A stretch of 44,609 nucleotides of DNA, from NCBI GenBank assembly GCA_009380095.1, contig WHSL01000021.1, positions 1 through 44,609 of the forward strand, given 5' to 3'. Source of the stretch: Streptosporangiales bacterium. GTDB lineage: Bacteria > Actinomycetota > Actinomycetes > Streptosporangiales > Streptosporangiaceae. The notes beneath the pieces were generated by a model. It was not told where the DNA came from and ran no database searches. It saw only the letters and a program-made list of their open reading frames with translations. Position numbers and translations under genes: made by a program. This document shows, piece by piece, positions 33,780 to 41,651 of the stretch; position 1 is the stretch's first letter; every line of letters begins with the position of its first letter.

Positions 33780-33833
33780 GAAGGATTTTGCGGGCCCGAC
33801 CTGCGGTTCCCTCTAAAAAATCCTTCCCCCAAT
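33773..33833. terminator. Bidirectional inverted repeat between convergent exporter and glpK
   Basis: ATTGGGGGAAGGATTTT (33773-33789) and its exact reverse complement (33817-33833) form a 17-bp perfect stem with a 27-base loop. Each convergent gene thus ends with the same sequence on its own strand. On the glpK strand the arm runs into six T residues. The T-run lies on the loop side of the stem, which is unusual for an intrinsic terminator. Confidence 0.75.
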
Positions 33834-33844
33834 GTGTGTTCGGG

Positions 33845-35362
33845 TCAGTCGACGTCGACCCAGCCGAGGGTGCGTTCGACGGCCTTTTTCCAGCCGGCGT
33901 AGCCGTCGTCGCGGCGGGCCTTGTCCCAGGCGGGCTCCCAGCGCTTGGACTCGTTCCAGTTGGCCCGGAGCTCGTCGGTGTTGCTCCAGAAGCCGACCGC
34001 GAGCCCGGCCGCGTACGCCGCGCCGAGCGCCGTGGTCTCCGCCACCACCGGGCGGCTCACCGGCACCCCGAGGGTGTCGGCCTGGAGCTGCATGCACAGG
34101 TTGTTGGCGGTGACGCCGCCGTCCACCTTGAGCACGTCCAGGTGCACCCCGGAGTCCGCCGCCATCGCCTCGACCACGTCGCGGCTCTGGTAACAGATCG
34201 CCTCCAGGGTGGCCCGGGCCAGGTGCGCGTTCGTGTTGAACCGGGACAGCCCGACGATCGCGCCGCGCGCGTCGGACCGCCAGTACGGCGCGAACAGCCC
34301 GGAGAACGCCGGCACGAAGTAGATGCCGCCGTTGTCCTCCACCTGGGCCGCGAGGTTCTCACTGTCGGCCGCACCGCTGATGATGCCGAGCTGGTCGCGC
34401 AGCCACTGCACGGCGGACCCGGTCACCGCGATGGAGCCCTCCAGCGCGAACACCGCCGGCTGGTCGCCGAACTTGTAGCACACCGTGGTGAGCAGGCCGC
34501 TGCGCGAGCGGACCAGCTCGGTGCCGGTGTTGAGCAGCAGGAAGTTGCCGGTGCCGTACGTGTTCTTGGCCTCGCCGGGGGCGAAGCAGACCTGGCCCAC
34601 CGTGGCGGCCTGCTGGTCGCCGAGGTCCCCGGTGAGCGGCACCTCCCGGCCGAGCGGCCCGCCGGTGGTGGTCGTCCCGTACCCGGCCGGGTCCGAGGAC
34701 GGCCGGATCTCCGGCAGCATCGCCCGCGGGATGCGGAACAGGGCGAGCAGCTCGTCGTCCCAGTCCAGCGTCTCGAGGTTCATCAGCATGGTGCGGCTGG
34801 CGTTCGTCACGTCGGTGACGTGCACCCCGCCGTTGACGCCGCCGGTGAGGTTCCACAGCAGCCAGGTGTCCGTGTTGCCGAAGATCGCGTCGCCGCGTTC
34901 CGCGTCGGCCCGTACGCCGTCGACGTTCTCCAGGATCCACTGGATCTTGCCGCCGGAGAAGTACGTGGCGGGCGGCAGCCCGGCCTTGGTACGGATCGTG
35001 TCGCCGTGCCCGTCCCGCTCCAGCGCCGAGGCGATCCGGTCGGTACGGGTGTCCTGCCACACGATCGCGTTGTAGTACGGCCGGCCGGTGCGCCGGTTCC
35101 ACACCACCGTGGTCTCGCGTTGGTTGGTGATGCCGAGCGCGGCGAGGTCCGCCGCGGTGATGCCGGCCTTGTTGAGCGCGGTCTGCAGCACCGCGCTGGT
35201 GCGTTCCCAGATCTCCACCGGGTTGTGCTCCACCCACCCGGCCCGGGGGAGGATCTGCTCGTGTTCGAGTTGGTGCTTGGCGACCTCGTTACCCCCATGG
35301 TCGAAGACCATGAAGCGGGTGCTCGTCGTGCCTTGGTCCACAGCACCGACAAAGTCGGGCAT
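33845..35362 (-). CDS. glpK: Glycerol kinase
   Basis: 505 residues from the ATG at 35362, with GGGAGGA upstream. FGGY-family landmarks are the phosphate-binding [13 protein letters not shown] at the N-terminus, [27 protein letters not shown], the glycerol-contacting region around [12 protein letters not shown], and [18 protein letters not shown] near the C-terminus. It phosphorylates glycerol to sn-glycerol 3-phosphate with ATP. It is the second gene of a glpF-glpK operon (18-bp gap), divergent from glpD. The 40 residues of open frame upstream belong to the glpF region. Confidence 0.97.
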   Translation of the reverse strand: MPDFVGAVDQGTTSTRFMVFDHGGNEVAKHQLEHEQILPRAGWVEHNPVEIWERTSAVLQTALNKAGITAADLAALGITNQRETTVVWNRRTGRPYYNAIVWQDTRTDRIASALERDGHGDTIRTKAGLPPATYFSGGKIQWILENVDGVRADAERGDAIFGNTDTWLLWNLTGGVNGGVHVTDVTNASRTMLMNLETLDWDDELLALFRIPRAMLPEIRPSSDPAGYGTTTTGGPLGREVPLTGDLGDQQAATVGQVCFAPGEAKNTYGTGNFLLLNTGTELVRSRSGLLTTVCYKFGDQPAVFALEGSIAVTGSAVQWLRDQLGIISGAADSENLAAQVEDNGGIYFVPAFSGLFAPYWRSDARGAIVGLSRFNTNAHLARATLEAICYQSRDVVEAMAADSGVHLDVLKVDGGVTANNLCMQLQADTLGVPVSRPVVAETTALGAAYAAGLAVGFWSNTDELRANWNESKRWEPAWDKARRDDGYAGWKKAVERTLGWVDVD

Positions 35363-35381
35363 TCTGGCGTCCTCCCTCGTC

Positions 35382-36227
35382 CTAGGCCTTGGCCTCGCTG
35401 CCCTCGGTGGTCTGCGCGGCAGGGGGCTCGACCGTCCCCTCATCGGGCAGGTAGCGCTCGACCAGGTACTTGTAACCCGCGGCACCGAGCAGCCCGCCGA
35501 GCAGGGGGGCGACGATCGGCACCCAGAAGTACAGGTCGCCGTACTGATCCTGCCAGGCGGTCTCGTACCCGGTCAGTGCGATGACGAGGCGAGGGCCGAG
35601 GTCACGGGCCGGGTTGATCGCGTAACCGGCGTTGGTACCCCAGGCCATGCCGATGGCGACGACGACGAGGCCGATCATGAACGGGGTCAGGTTGCCGAGG
35701 TTGGGCAGCACGTTCTTGGTGTCGGTCAGGGCCATGACCAGGAACAGCAGGATGGCGGTGCCGAAGATCTGGTCGCGGAAGCCGCCCCAAAGGGTGACAC
35801 CGAGCTCGGGATCGTAGTTGCCGGGTGCCGTGACGAACACGACCTGCGACTTGATCCCGAGGTTCGGGTCGAAGGCGTTCAGCACCTCCGTGTAGTTCCA
35901 CCGGACGATCATCGCCGCCACGAACGCCCCGGCGAGCTGAGCCACCATGAACGGCAGCACCTTGCGCCACGGGAAGTCACGGAAGACGGCCATCGACAGT
36001 GTTACGGCCGGGTTGATGTGCGCACCGCTGATCCGCGCGGCGACGTAGACGCCGAAGACGACGCCGAAGCCCCATCCCCAGGCGATGCTGTCGTGGTCGC
36101 CCAGGGCGCCGCCGGTCGCCACGACCTGGGCGACCACGGCTGTACCGAAAAGGATCAGGATCATCGTGCCGGCGAACTCCGCGCTCAGCTCACCGAGCAT
36201 GCCGGTGCGCTTGAACCGCTCAGCCAC
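35382..36227 (-). CDS. glpF: Glycerol uptake facilitator (aquaglyceroporin)
   Basis: About 281 residues from the GTG at 36227, with GAGGA just upstream; earlier in-frame starts give non-conserved sequence. The two half-helix motifs are intact: HINPAVT in the first half and [10 protein letters not shown] in the second. The Asp after the second NPA box is the GlpF-type feature that widens the pore for glycerol. Six membrane spans and a hydrophilic C-terminal tail are visible. It passes glycerol across the membrane for trapping by GlpK. Confidence 0.95.
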   Translation of the reverse strand: MAERFKRTGMLGELSAEFAGTMILILFGTAVVAQVVATGGALGDHDSIAWGWGFGVVFGVYVAARISGAHINPAVTLSMAVFRDFPWRKVLPFMVAQLAGAFVAAMIVRWNYTEVLNAFDPNLGIKSQVVFVTAPGNYDPELGVTLWGGFRDQIFGTAILLFLVMALTDTKNVLPNLGNLTPFMIGLVVVAIGMAWGTNAGYAINPARDLGPRLVIALTGYETAWQDQYGDLYFWVPIVAPLLGGLLGAAGYKYLVERYLPDEGTVEPPAAQTTEGSEAKA

Positions 36228-36304
36228 GCGTCCTCGCTCTCCCGCGGCCTCCGGCCGGAGGGCCGGCCGGCGGTGCCGCGTCATTGCGGACTGAAACCTG
36301 TGGA

Positions 36305-36341
36305 TTGACGACGCACATACGAGCCTTGACGATGTACATAC
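36305..36341. promoter_or_regulatory. Tandem 16-bp direct repeats in the glpF/glpD divergent promoter
   Basis: TTGACGACGCACATAC (36305-36320) and TTGACGATGTACATAC (36326-36341) match at 14 of 16 positions. Their starts are 21 bp apart, about two helical turns. They lie between glpFK (start 36227) and glpD (start about 36403). TTGACG in the second copy could double as the glpD -35. They are likely tandem sites for a glycerol regulator binding one face of the helix; GylR of the IclR family is the Streptomyces precedent. Confidence 0.6.
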
Positions 36342-36402
36342 ACCTTCGATCGTGATGTGGGCAAGGTCACAAGCCATCGCCCCTGCGGAAGGGGAGATTC
36401 AC

Positions 36403-38013
36403 GTGGGTATGACCGGGCGCTTGGACTCCGGCCGGCGGCGGGATCTGCTGCACCGTCTGAGCACGGAGCGGTTCGACGTACTGGTGATCGGGGGCGGTGT
36501 GACCGGGGCGGGCGCCGCGCTCGACGCCGCCGCCCGCGGTCTCCGGGTGGCGCTCGTCGAGGCCAGGGATCTGGCCTCGGGGACGTCCAGCCGGTCCAGC
36601 AAGCTCGTGCACGGCGGGCTCCGCTACCTGGAACGGCTCGACCTGAAGCTGGTGCGCGAGGCGCTGAAGGAGCGTGACCTGCTGGTCAGCCGCATCGCCC
36701 CGCATCTGGTCAAGCCGATCTCGTTTCTGTATCCATCGCGCCGCCGCATGTTCGAGCGCCCGTACGTGGGCGCCGGCCTGGTGCTGTACAACGCGCTCGA
36801 AGGGCTGAGACGGCCGGTCCCGTACCACCGCCATCTCTCGGCCACCCGCGCGCGCAGCCTCGCGCCCGCGCTCAAGCGGGACGGCCTCGTCGGCGGCATG
36901 CTCTACTACGACGCCCAGGTCGACGACGCGCGGCACACGCTCACCGTGGCGCGGACCGCGCGGGCGCACGGCGCGCTCATCGCCACCCGGGTCAGCGCGC
37001 TCGAGCTGCGCCGCGAGGACGGGGCGTTCGGCCGGGTCAGCGGGGTGCGGGTGCGGGACGAGGAGTCCGGCGCCGAGTTCGAGGTGGCCGCCCGCGCGGT
37101 CGTGCCGTACGGGGCCATCGACGCCGACACCGGCATGATCCTCCGTACGGAGCGCAGCGTGCTGTTCATCATCCCGTGGGGACGGCACTGGATCGTCGGC
37201 ACCACCGACACCGACACCGACTTCGACGGCGACGACCGGGCCGAGCCCACCGCCACCGAGGCCGACGTGGACTACCTGCTGGCCCAGGCCAACACGGCGC
37301 TGGAACGGCCGCTCACCCGCACCGACGTGGTCGGCGTGTACGCCGGGCTGCGCCCGCTGGTGGCGGCCGACGACGCCTCGCCCACCACCCGGCTCTCCCG
37401 CGAACACGTGGTGGACGTACCCGTTCCCGGGCTCGCGACGATCGCCGGCGGCAAGCCGACCACGTATCGGCTGATGGCGCGGGACGAGGTGGACGCGGTG
37501 CTGGCCGACTACGACCGGTGGGTGCCGGCCTCCGTCACCGACCGGCTGCCGCTGGCGGGAGCCGAGGGGCTCGCCGGGGTTCAGGCGGAGGCCCGGCGGC
37601 TCGCCGAGGACCACGGGCTGACCGTGCCGGTGGTGGAGCATCTCATCGAGCGGTACGGCACGCTGGCGCTCGAGCTGTTCGATCTGATCGACTCGGACCC
37701 GGGCCTCGGCCGTCCGCTGCTGGACGGGCACCCGTACCTGCGGGCCGAGGCGGTGTACGCCGTGACGCACGAGGGCGCGCTGCACGTCGAGGACGTGCTG
37801 GCCCGCCGGACGCGGCTGTACATGGAGTCGAGCTCGCGCGGCGCCGCCGCCGCGCGGGAGGTGGCCGGCCTGATGGCCGGGCCGCTCGGCTGGGACACCG
37901 CCCAGGCCGAGGACGAGGCCGCGCGCTACATCGCGGCCGTCGAGGCCGAGGCCGCCGCGTTGCGGGCGCTCGATGAGGACGCCGTGGCGCCCGGACCTCT
38001 CGGTGCCGCCTGA
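36403..38013 (+). CDS. glpD: Aerobic glycerol-3-phosphate dehydrogenase, apparently internally deleted
   Basis: About 536 residues from GTG 36403 (GGGGAG six bases upstream) or ATG 36409. FAD-binding VLVIGGGVTGAGAALDAAARG and ASGTSSRSSKLVHGGLRYLE are intact. So are ILRTERSVLFIIPWGRHWIVGTTDTDTD and AGLRPLVAADD. Family members oxidise glycerol 3-phosphate to DHAP and pass electrons to quinone. Between EVAARAVV and VPYGAIDADTG, near residue 234, the usual stretch of about 35 residues is missing. From family knowledge, that stretch begins NATGVW and ends RASKGVHIV. The frame is kept. If the assembly is right, part of the FAD/substrate wall is absent and activity is doubtful. Confidence 0.88.
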   Translation: MGMTGRLDSGRRRDLLHRLSTERFDVLVIGGGVTGAGAALDAAARGLRVALVEARDLASGTSSRSSKLVHGGLRYLERLDLKLVREALKERDLLVSRIAPHLVKPISFLYPSRRRMFERPYVGAGLVLYNALEGLRRPVPYHRHLSATRARSLAPALKRDGLVGGMLYYDAQVDDARHTLTVARTARAHGALIATRVSALELRREDGAFGRVSGVRVRDEESGAEFEVAARAVVPYGAIDADTGMILRTERSVLFIIPWGRHWIVGTTDTDTDFDGDDRAEPTATEADVDYLLAQANTALERPLTRTDVVGVYAGLRPLVAADDASPTTRLSREHVVDVPVPGLATIAGGKPTTYRLMARDEVDAVLADYDRWVPASVTDRLPLAGAEGLAGVQAEARRLAEDHGLTVPVVEHLIERYGTLALELFDLIDSDPGLGRPLLDGHPYLRAEAVYAVTHEGALHVEDVLARRTRLYMESSSRGAAAAREVAGLMAGPLGWDTAQAEDEAARYIAAVEAEAAALRALDEDAVAPGPLGAA

Positions 38014-38025
38014 CCGGTGCACCGG
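38014..38025. promoter_or_regulatory. 12-bp palindrome after glpD
   Basis: CCGGTGCACCGG is a perfect palindrome overlapping the end of the glpD stop region, in a 114-bp gap. It has no loop or T-tract, so it is not a good terminator. It may be an operator for the next gene or chance in GC-rich DNA. Confidence 0.25.
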
Positions 38026-38127
38026 AAGAAGTGCAGGTGACCGGGGGCGGAGAAGGGCCCCCTCGATGGCATGTGGGGTGTTTCGGCGGACCGTTGAGAG
38101 CCGGCACCCAGGGCCGGAAGGGTCGAC

Positions 38128-38814
38128 ATGCAGCATGACGATCGCGGCCGCGGCAAGCGGCCGCTCCTGACCTTCAGGCTCGACGGCGAGCTACGACGCC
38201 AGCTGGATCGGCGGCTGGGCACGGAGGGCCGCACGCTCTCCGAAGTGATCAACCGCGGCCTCCGGGAGTACGTGGGCCACGTCGACCCGCGCCCGATGGG
38301 CGGGGCCTCCGCGCGGCGTGCCGCCGGGCCGGTCACGGCCGTCGCCAGCCCCGCCGATCTCGTCCTCCCGCCGCAGATCGTGGCGTTGCTGAAGGACCTC
38401 AGGGAGTCGGGGGAGAGCGAGCTGCTGTCCGCCTCGCTGGCGGCCCTGCACGAGAAGGGCTGGCCGCTGCGCCCGCTCGCCGAGGCGCTCGGCATCAGCC
38501 GGCAGGCCGCCCAGGCGCGGATCCGCCGCCCGGTGCCGGACGAGGTGCGGCGGCGGGTGCCGGCGTACGTGCCGCCGCCCCCGTACCCGCGCCGCCGGCC
38601 CGCCGCGCCGGGCGCGCGCCGCCAGCACTTCACCGTCAAGATCGACCGCGGGTTACGCACCGCGGCCCGGCACAAGGCCACCCACGAGGGGAAGTCGCTG
38701 ACCCAGATCGTCGAACGGATCCTGCGCCGCTACCTGCGGCACGGGCTGCCGGACGAGCCCAGGCCGCCGATCGAGCTCGGCGACACGACCCCCACGCGCC
38801 CGTCCCGGCGCTGA
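38128..38814 (+). CDS. DNA-binding protein with RHH-HTH-RHH architecture
   Basis: 228 residues from an ATG with GGAAGG upstream. An N-terminal ribbon-helix-helix-like segment (about 12-49) has the strand LLTFRLDGEL and helices ending SEVINRGLREYV. A central helix-turn-helix-like segment (about 97-134) contains LAEALGISRQAAQARI. A second ribbon-helix-helix-like segment (about 166-204) has HFTVKIDRGL and SLTQIVERILRRYL. Basic, Pro-rich linkers join them. RHH proteins normally bind DNA as dimers, so two RHH units in one chain could form an intramolecular pair or bridge two sites. No toxin gene is adjacent. Function unknown. Confidence 0.82.
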   Translation: MQHDDRGRGKRPLLTFRLDGELRRQLDRRLGTEGRTLSEVINRGLREYVGHVDPRPMGGASARRAAGPVTAVASPADLVLPPQIVALLKDLRESGESELLSASLAALHEKGWPLRPLAEALGISRQAAQARIRRPVPDEVRRRVPAYVPPPPYPRRRPAAPGARRQHFTVKIDRGLRTAARHKATHEGKSLTQIVERILRRYLRHGLPDEPRPPIELGDTTPTRPSRR

Positions 38815-38896
38815 CGTTCCGTACGCCGGGCGGACGGATCGTGATACGGCATTATCAAGTCTTTGACGGGCCCGCCGACTCTGGTTGCCTCGAAGC

Positions 38897-39721
38897 ATGG
38901 CCGACGAGAGCGCAATTCCCGCAGGCATCGAAGGCATCGACACGAGCAGGCCGAGCATCGCCCGGCTGTACGACTACCTGCTCGGCGGCACCCAGAACTT
39001 TCCCATCGACCGGGAGATCGCCGCCAAGACGCTGCAGGTCGTTCCGCAACTCCGCGACGTCGCCCGGGACAACCGGGCGATCCTCATCCGCGGCGTCCGG
39101 CACATGGCCGAGGCCGGCATCCGGCAGTTCCTCGACCTCGGCTCCGGGCTGCCCACCGAGCAGAACACCCACCAGGTCGTGCAGCGCGTCGCGCCGGACG
39201 CCCGGGTGGTCTACGTGGACATCGACCCGCTGGTCAGGGAGCACGCGCTGGCCCTGCTCGGCGACTCGCTGCATGGAGACACAGCGCACACCACGCTGGT
39301 CTCCGGCGACATGCGCCGGCCCGAGGAGATCCTCGCCCACCCGGAGGTACGGTCCCTGATCGACTTCTCCGAGCCGGTCGGGCTCATGATGCTCGGGGTG
39401 ATCCACCACCTGCGGGACCACGAGGACCCGGACGGCATCACCACCGCCTACCGGGAGGCCCTCGTGCCCGGCAGCCTGTTCTTCCTCACCCACTTCTGCG
39501 CGTCGTACCCCGACGCGCTGGAGCTGGAGAAGACCATGCTGGCCACGCTCGGCACCGGACGGTTCCGTACCGAGGAGGAGATCGCCGCGTACTTCTCCGG
39601 CCTGGAGATGCTGCCGCCGGGGCTCGTCGCGCTGCCGGAGTGGCGCCCGGACGCGCCGCTCAGCGGCGCGCTCAGCGACAGCCAGCGGCTGATGATGGGC
39701 GGTATCGGGCGGAAGACGTAG
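38897..39721 (+). CDS. SAM-dependent methyltransferase, DUF574 family
   Basis: 274 residues from the ATG at 38897; an in-frame TTG lies at 38885. Family landmarks are SRPSIARLYDYLLGGTQNFPIDRE near the N-terminus, RGVRHMAEAGIRQFLDLGSGLPTEQNTHQV (SAM-binding loop DLGSG), VVYVDIDPLV and LMMLGVIHHLRD. This family is largely confined to actinomycetes, where many copies occur per genome and substrates are mostly unknown. It is monocistronic, ending at a perfect 13-bp hairpin. Confidence 0.93.
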   Translation: MADESAIPAGIEGIDTSRPSIARLYDYLLGGTQNFPIDREIAAKTLQVVPQLRDVARDNRAILIRGVRHMAEAGIRQFLDLGSGLPTEQNTHQVVQRVAPDARVVYVDIDPLVREHALALLGDSLHGDTAHTTLVSGDMRRPEEILAHPEVRSLIDFSEPVGLMMLGVIHHLRDHEDPDGITTAYREALVPGSLFFLTHFCASYPDALELEKTMLATLGTGRFRTEEEIAAYFSGLEMLPPGLVALPEWRPDAPLSGALSDSQRLMMGGIGRKT

Positions 39722-39731
39722 CGAAGACGCA

Positions 39732-39768
39732 TACGTGGCGGGCATCCCCCCGAGGTGCCCGCCACGTA
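39732..39768. terminator. Bidirectional terminator hairpin
   Basis: TACGTGGCGGGCA (39732-39744) and TGCCCGCCACGTA (39756-39768) form a perfect 13-bp stem with an 11-base loop. It lies between the convergent methyltransferase and small membrane protein genes, 10 and 5 bases from their respective stops. No long T-tract follows in either direction. Confidence 0.75.
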
Positions 39769-39773
39769 CGAGT

Positions 39774-39986
39774 TCAGCTTCCCAGGCGCTTGCGTCCTAC
39801 ACGCTTGAGGCGTGTGCGCTGGGACGGGTCGAGCATCATGTAGCCCACCACCGGCACCGCGATGAGCGCGAGCACCAGCAGCCAGTCGATCGGACTGGGC
39901 AGGATCCAGAACACCAGGATCGCCGCGACGATGCTCGCGAGTACGTACTTCGTCCGTGTCGACATCTCCGCCAACTTTCCGCCCAT
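39774..39986 (-). CDS. Small two-span membrane protein
   Basis: 70 residues from the ATG at 39986, with GGAG five bases upstream; an ATG at 39965 has poorer spacing. Two hydrophobic spans are visible: YVLASIVAAILVFWIL (about 14-29) and WLLVLALIAVPVVGYMML (about 35-52). A strongly basic C-terminal tail follows (RTRLKRVGRKRLG), predicted to be cytoplasmic. No family was recognised. It faces the methyltransferase gene across a shared terminator and is probably a stand-alone gene. Confidence 0.75.
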   Translation of the reverse strand: MGGKLAEMSTRTKYVLASIVAAILVFWILPSPIDWLLVLALIAVPVVGYMMLDPSQRTRLKRVGRKRLGS

Positions 39987-40063
39987 GGGTACTCCAGGTA
40001 CCCGTCATCATCCTGAACGCCCGAGCCCTCCGCACGGTTCCACAAGCCGTGCACATCAATACC

Positions 40064-40092
40064 TTGACGGACCGGCGATCTGCGTTCTTAAT
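40064..40092 (+). promoter_or_regulatory. Sigma-A-type promoter of the importer/ADH operon
   Basis: TTGACG (40064-40069) is followed after 17 bases by CTTAAT (40087-40092), 54 bp upstream of the first GTG of the importer operon. It is one of the better -35/-10 pairs in the window. The surrounding bases 39990-40100 are visibly less GC-rich than coding DNA. Confidence 0.55.
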
Positions 40093-40146
40093 CCACTGTG
40101 ACGGACCGTTGCCCGGCGTGGCCCAGCGCCGAGAGGGGCCGAATCG

Positions 40147-40911
40147 GTGGGAACCCCCAAGCTCGCCCTGGAGGACGTCTCCGTCGTCCTCGGATCCAAG
40201 CTGATCCTGCGGGACATCTCCCTAGAGGTCGGCGAACACGAGTTCGTCTGCGTCATCGGCGCGTCCGGCGGGGGCAAGACCACATTGCTCCGTACGGTCG
40301 GCGGGCTGATCCCCGCGGAGTCCGGCGCGGTGCTGCTGGACGGCGCCCCGCTGCCCGGCCCGAACCCGCGGCTGGCCATGGTCTTCCAGCACTTCAGCCT
40401 GTTCCCGTGGAAGAGCGTGCGGGCCAACGTGGCGTACGGGCTGCGCGTCCAGGGCCGGCGCGACGACGCCGGAGCCGTGGACCGGCTGCTCGGCGTCATG
40501 CGCCTCACGGAGGTCGCGGACCACTTTCCGCACCAGCTCTCCGGCGGGATGCGGCAGCGGGTGGGGATCGCCCGCGCGCTCGCCGTGGATCCGGAGGTGC
40601 TGCTGCTGGACGAACCGTTCAGCGCCGTCGACGCGATCACCCGGGAGCAGCTGCAGGCCGAGGTGCTCGCGCTCTGGGAGCGGGACGCGGCGCGCAGCGC
40701 CGTGCTCGTCACGCACGACATCGACGAGGCGATCCTGATGGCGGACCGGGTGGTGGTGCTGTCCGGGCCGCCGGGCCGGATCACCCTGGAGGTGCCGGTG
40801 CCGATACCCCGGCCGCGCAGCCCGTACGCGCTGCGCTCCCACGAGGACTACCCAGAGCTGCGGGCGCGGCTCTGGGAGGCGGTCCGGGCCGGGCTGGAGG
40901 GGGCGGCATGA
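40147..40911 (+). CDS. ABC importer ATPase, SsuB/TauB/NrtD type
   Basis: 254 residues from a GTG at 40147, with GAGAGGGG upstream. Walker A is GASGGGKTTL, Q-loop VFQHFSLFPWKSV, signature LSGGMRQRVGIARAL, Walker B VLLLDEPFSAVDAITR and switch VTHDIDEAI. The LFPWKSV region after the Q-loop is typical of the nitrate/sulfonate/taurine subfamily. It is the first gene of a four-gene operon and overlaps the permease start as ATGA. Confidence 0.95.
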   Translation: MGTPKLALEDVSVVLGSKLILRDISLEVGEHEFVCVIGASGGGKTTLLRTVGGLIPAESGAVLLDGAPLPGPNPRLAMVFQHFSLFPWKSVRANVAYGLRVQGRRDDAGAVDRLLGVMRLTEVADHFPHQLSGGMRQRVGIARALAVDPEVLLLDEPFSAVDAITREQLQAEVLALWERDAARSAVLVTHDIDEAILMADRVVVLSGPPGRITLEVPVPIPRPRSPYALRSHEDYPELRARLWEAVRAGLEGAA

Positions 40912-41651
40912 TCCTCCGGTGGCTCTCCGTGGTGGTGATCCTGCTCGCCTGGGAGGTCTACGGCCGGTCGATCAACCCGATCCTGCTCTCGTACCCCAGC
41001 GCGATCATCGAGTCCTCGCTGGACATGGTCATCGACGGCTCGCTGCCGAAGGCGCTGCGGGAGAGCCTCGTCGTGCTCGGCACAGGATTCCTCATCGGCT
41101 GCGTCGCGGGCGTCGTCATCGGGGTCCTCGCCGGCCGCCGCCGCGCCCTGGCGGCGCTGCTGGACTGGCCGCTGAACGCGCTGTACGCGACCCCGGCGGT
41201 GGCGCTCATCCCGGTGATCGTCGTGTGGTTCGGTTTCGGGGTGACCGCGAAGATCGTGGTCGTCACGCTGTTCGTGCTGTTCCCCGTGCTGATCAACACG
41301 ATGCGGGGGGTCCAGGAGGTGCCGCGCGACCTGATCGAGGTGGCCCGCTCGTTCTGCTCGCCGGAGCGCCGGATGTGGGGCGACCTCGTGCTGCCGTCCG
41401 CGCTCCCGTACATCGTGACCGGCCTCCGGCTGGCCATCGGCCGCGGTCTGATCGGCGTGATCGTGGCGGAGTTCTTCACCGCGTTCGCCGGCCTCGGCAA
41501 CCTCATCGTCACGAACGCGAACAACTTCCGGACCGCCCGGATGTTCGTGCCCATCGTGATCATCGCCGTTCTCGGGGTCGCGACCACCGCCCTCCTGGAA
41601 TGGCTCGAACGGCGGCTGTTCCGCTGGCGAAGGATGGATGAGACCCCATGA
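40908..41651 (+). CDS. ABC importer permease, SsuC/TauC type
   Basis: 247 residues from the ATG at 40908, which overlaps the ATPase stop. About six helices are present. The EAA loop region is EVPRDLIEVARSFCSPERRMWGDLVLPSALPYIVTGLRLAIGRG, matching the nitrate/sulfonate/taurine permease family. The frame extends upstream through the ATPase region, but that is shadow coding. It partners with the ATPase and the downstream lipoprotein. Confidence 0.94.
   Translation: MILRWLSVVVILLAWEVYGRSINPILLSYPSAIIESSLDMVIDGSLPKALRESLVVLGTGFLIGCVAGVVIGVLAGRRRALAALLDWPLNALYATPAVALIPVIVVWFGFGVTAKIVVVTLFVLFPVLINTMRGVQEVPRDLIEVARSFCSPERRMWGDLVLPSALPYIVTGLRLAIGRGLIGVIVAEFFTAFAGLGNLIVTNANNFRTARMFVPIVIIAVLGVATTALLEWLERRLFRWRRMDETP

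Noticed and set aside
38128-38814. RHH protein as the antitoxin of a toxin-antitoxin pair
   Set aside because: No small toxin-like gene is adjacent on either strand. The next gene is a DUF574 methyltransferase 80 bp away with its own terminator.
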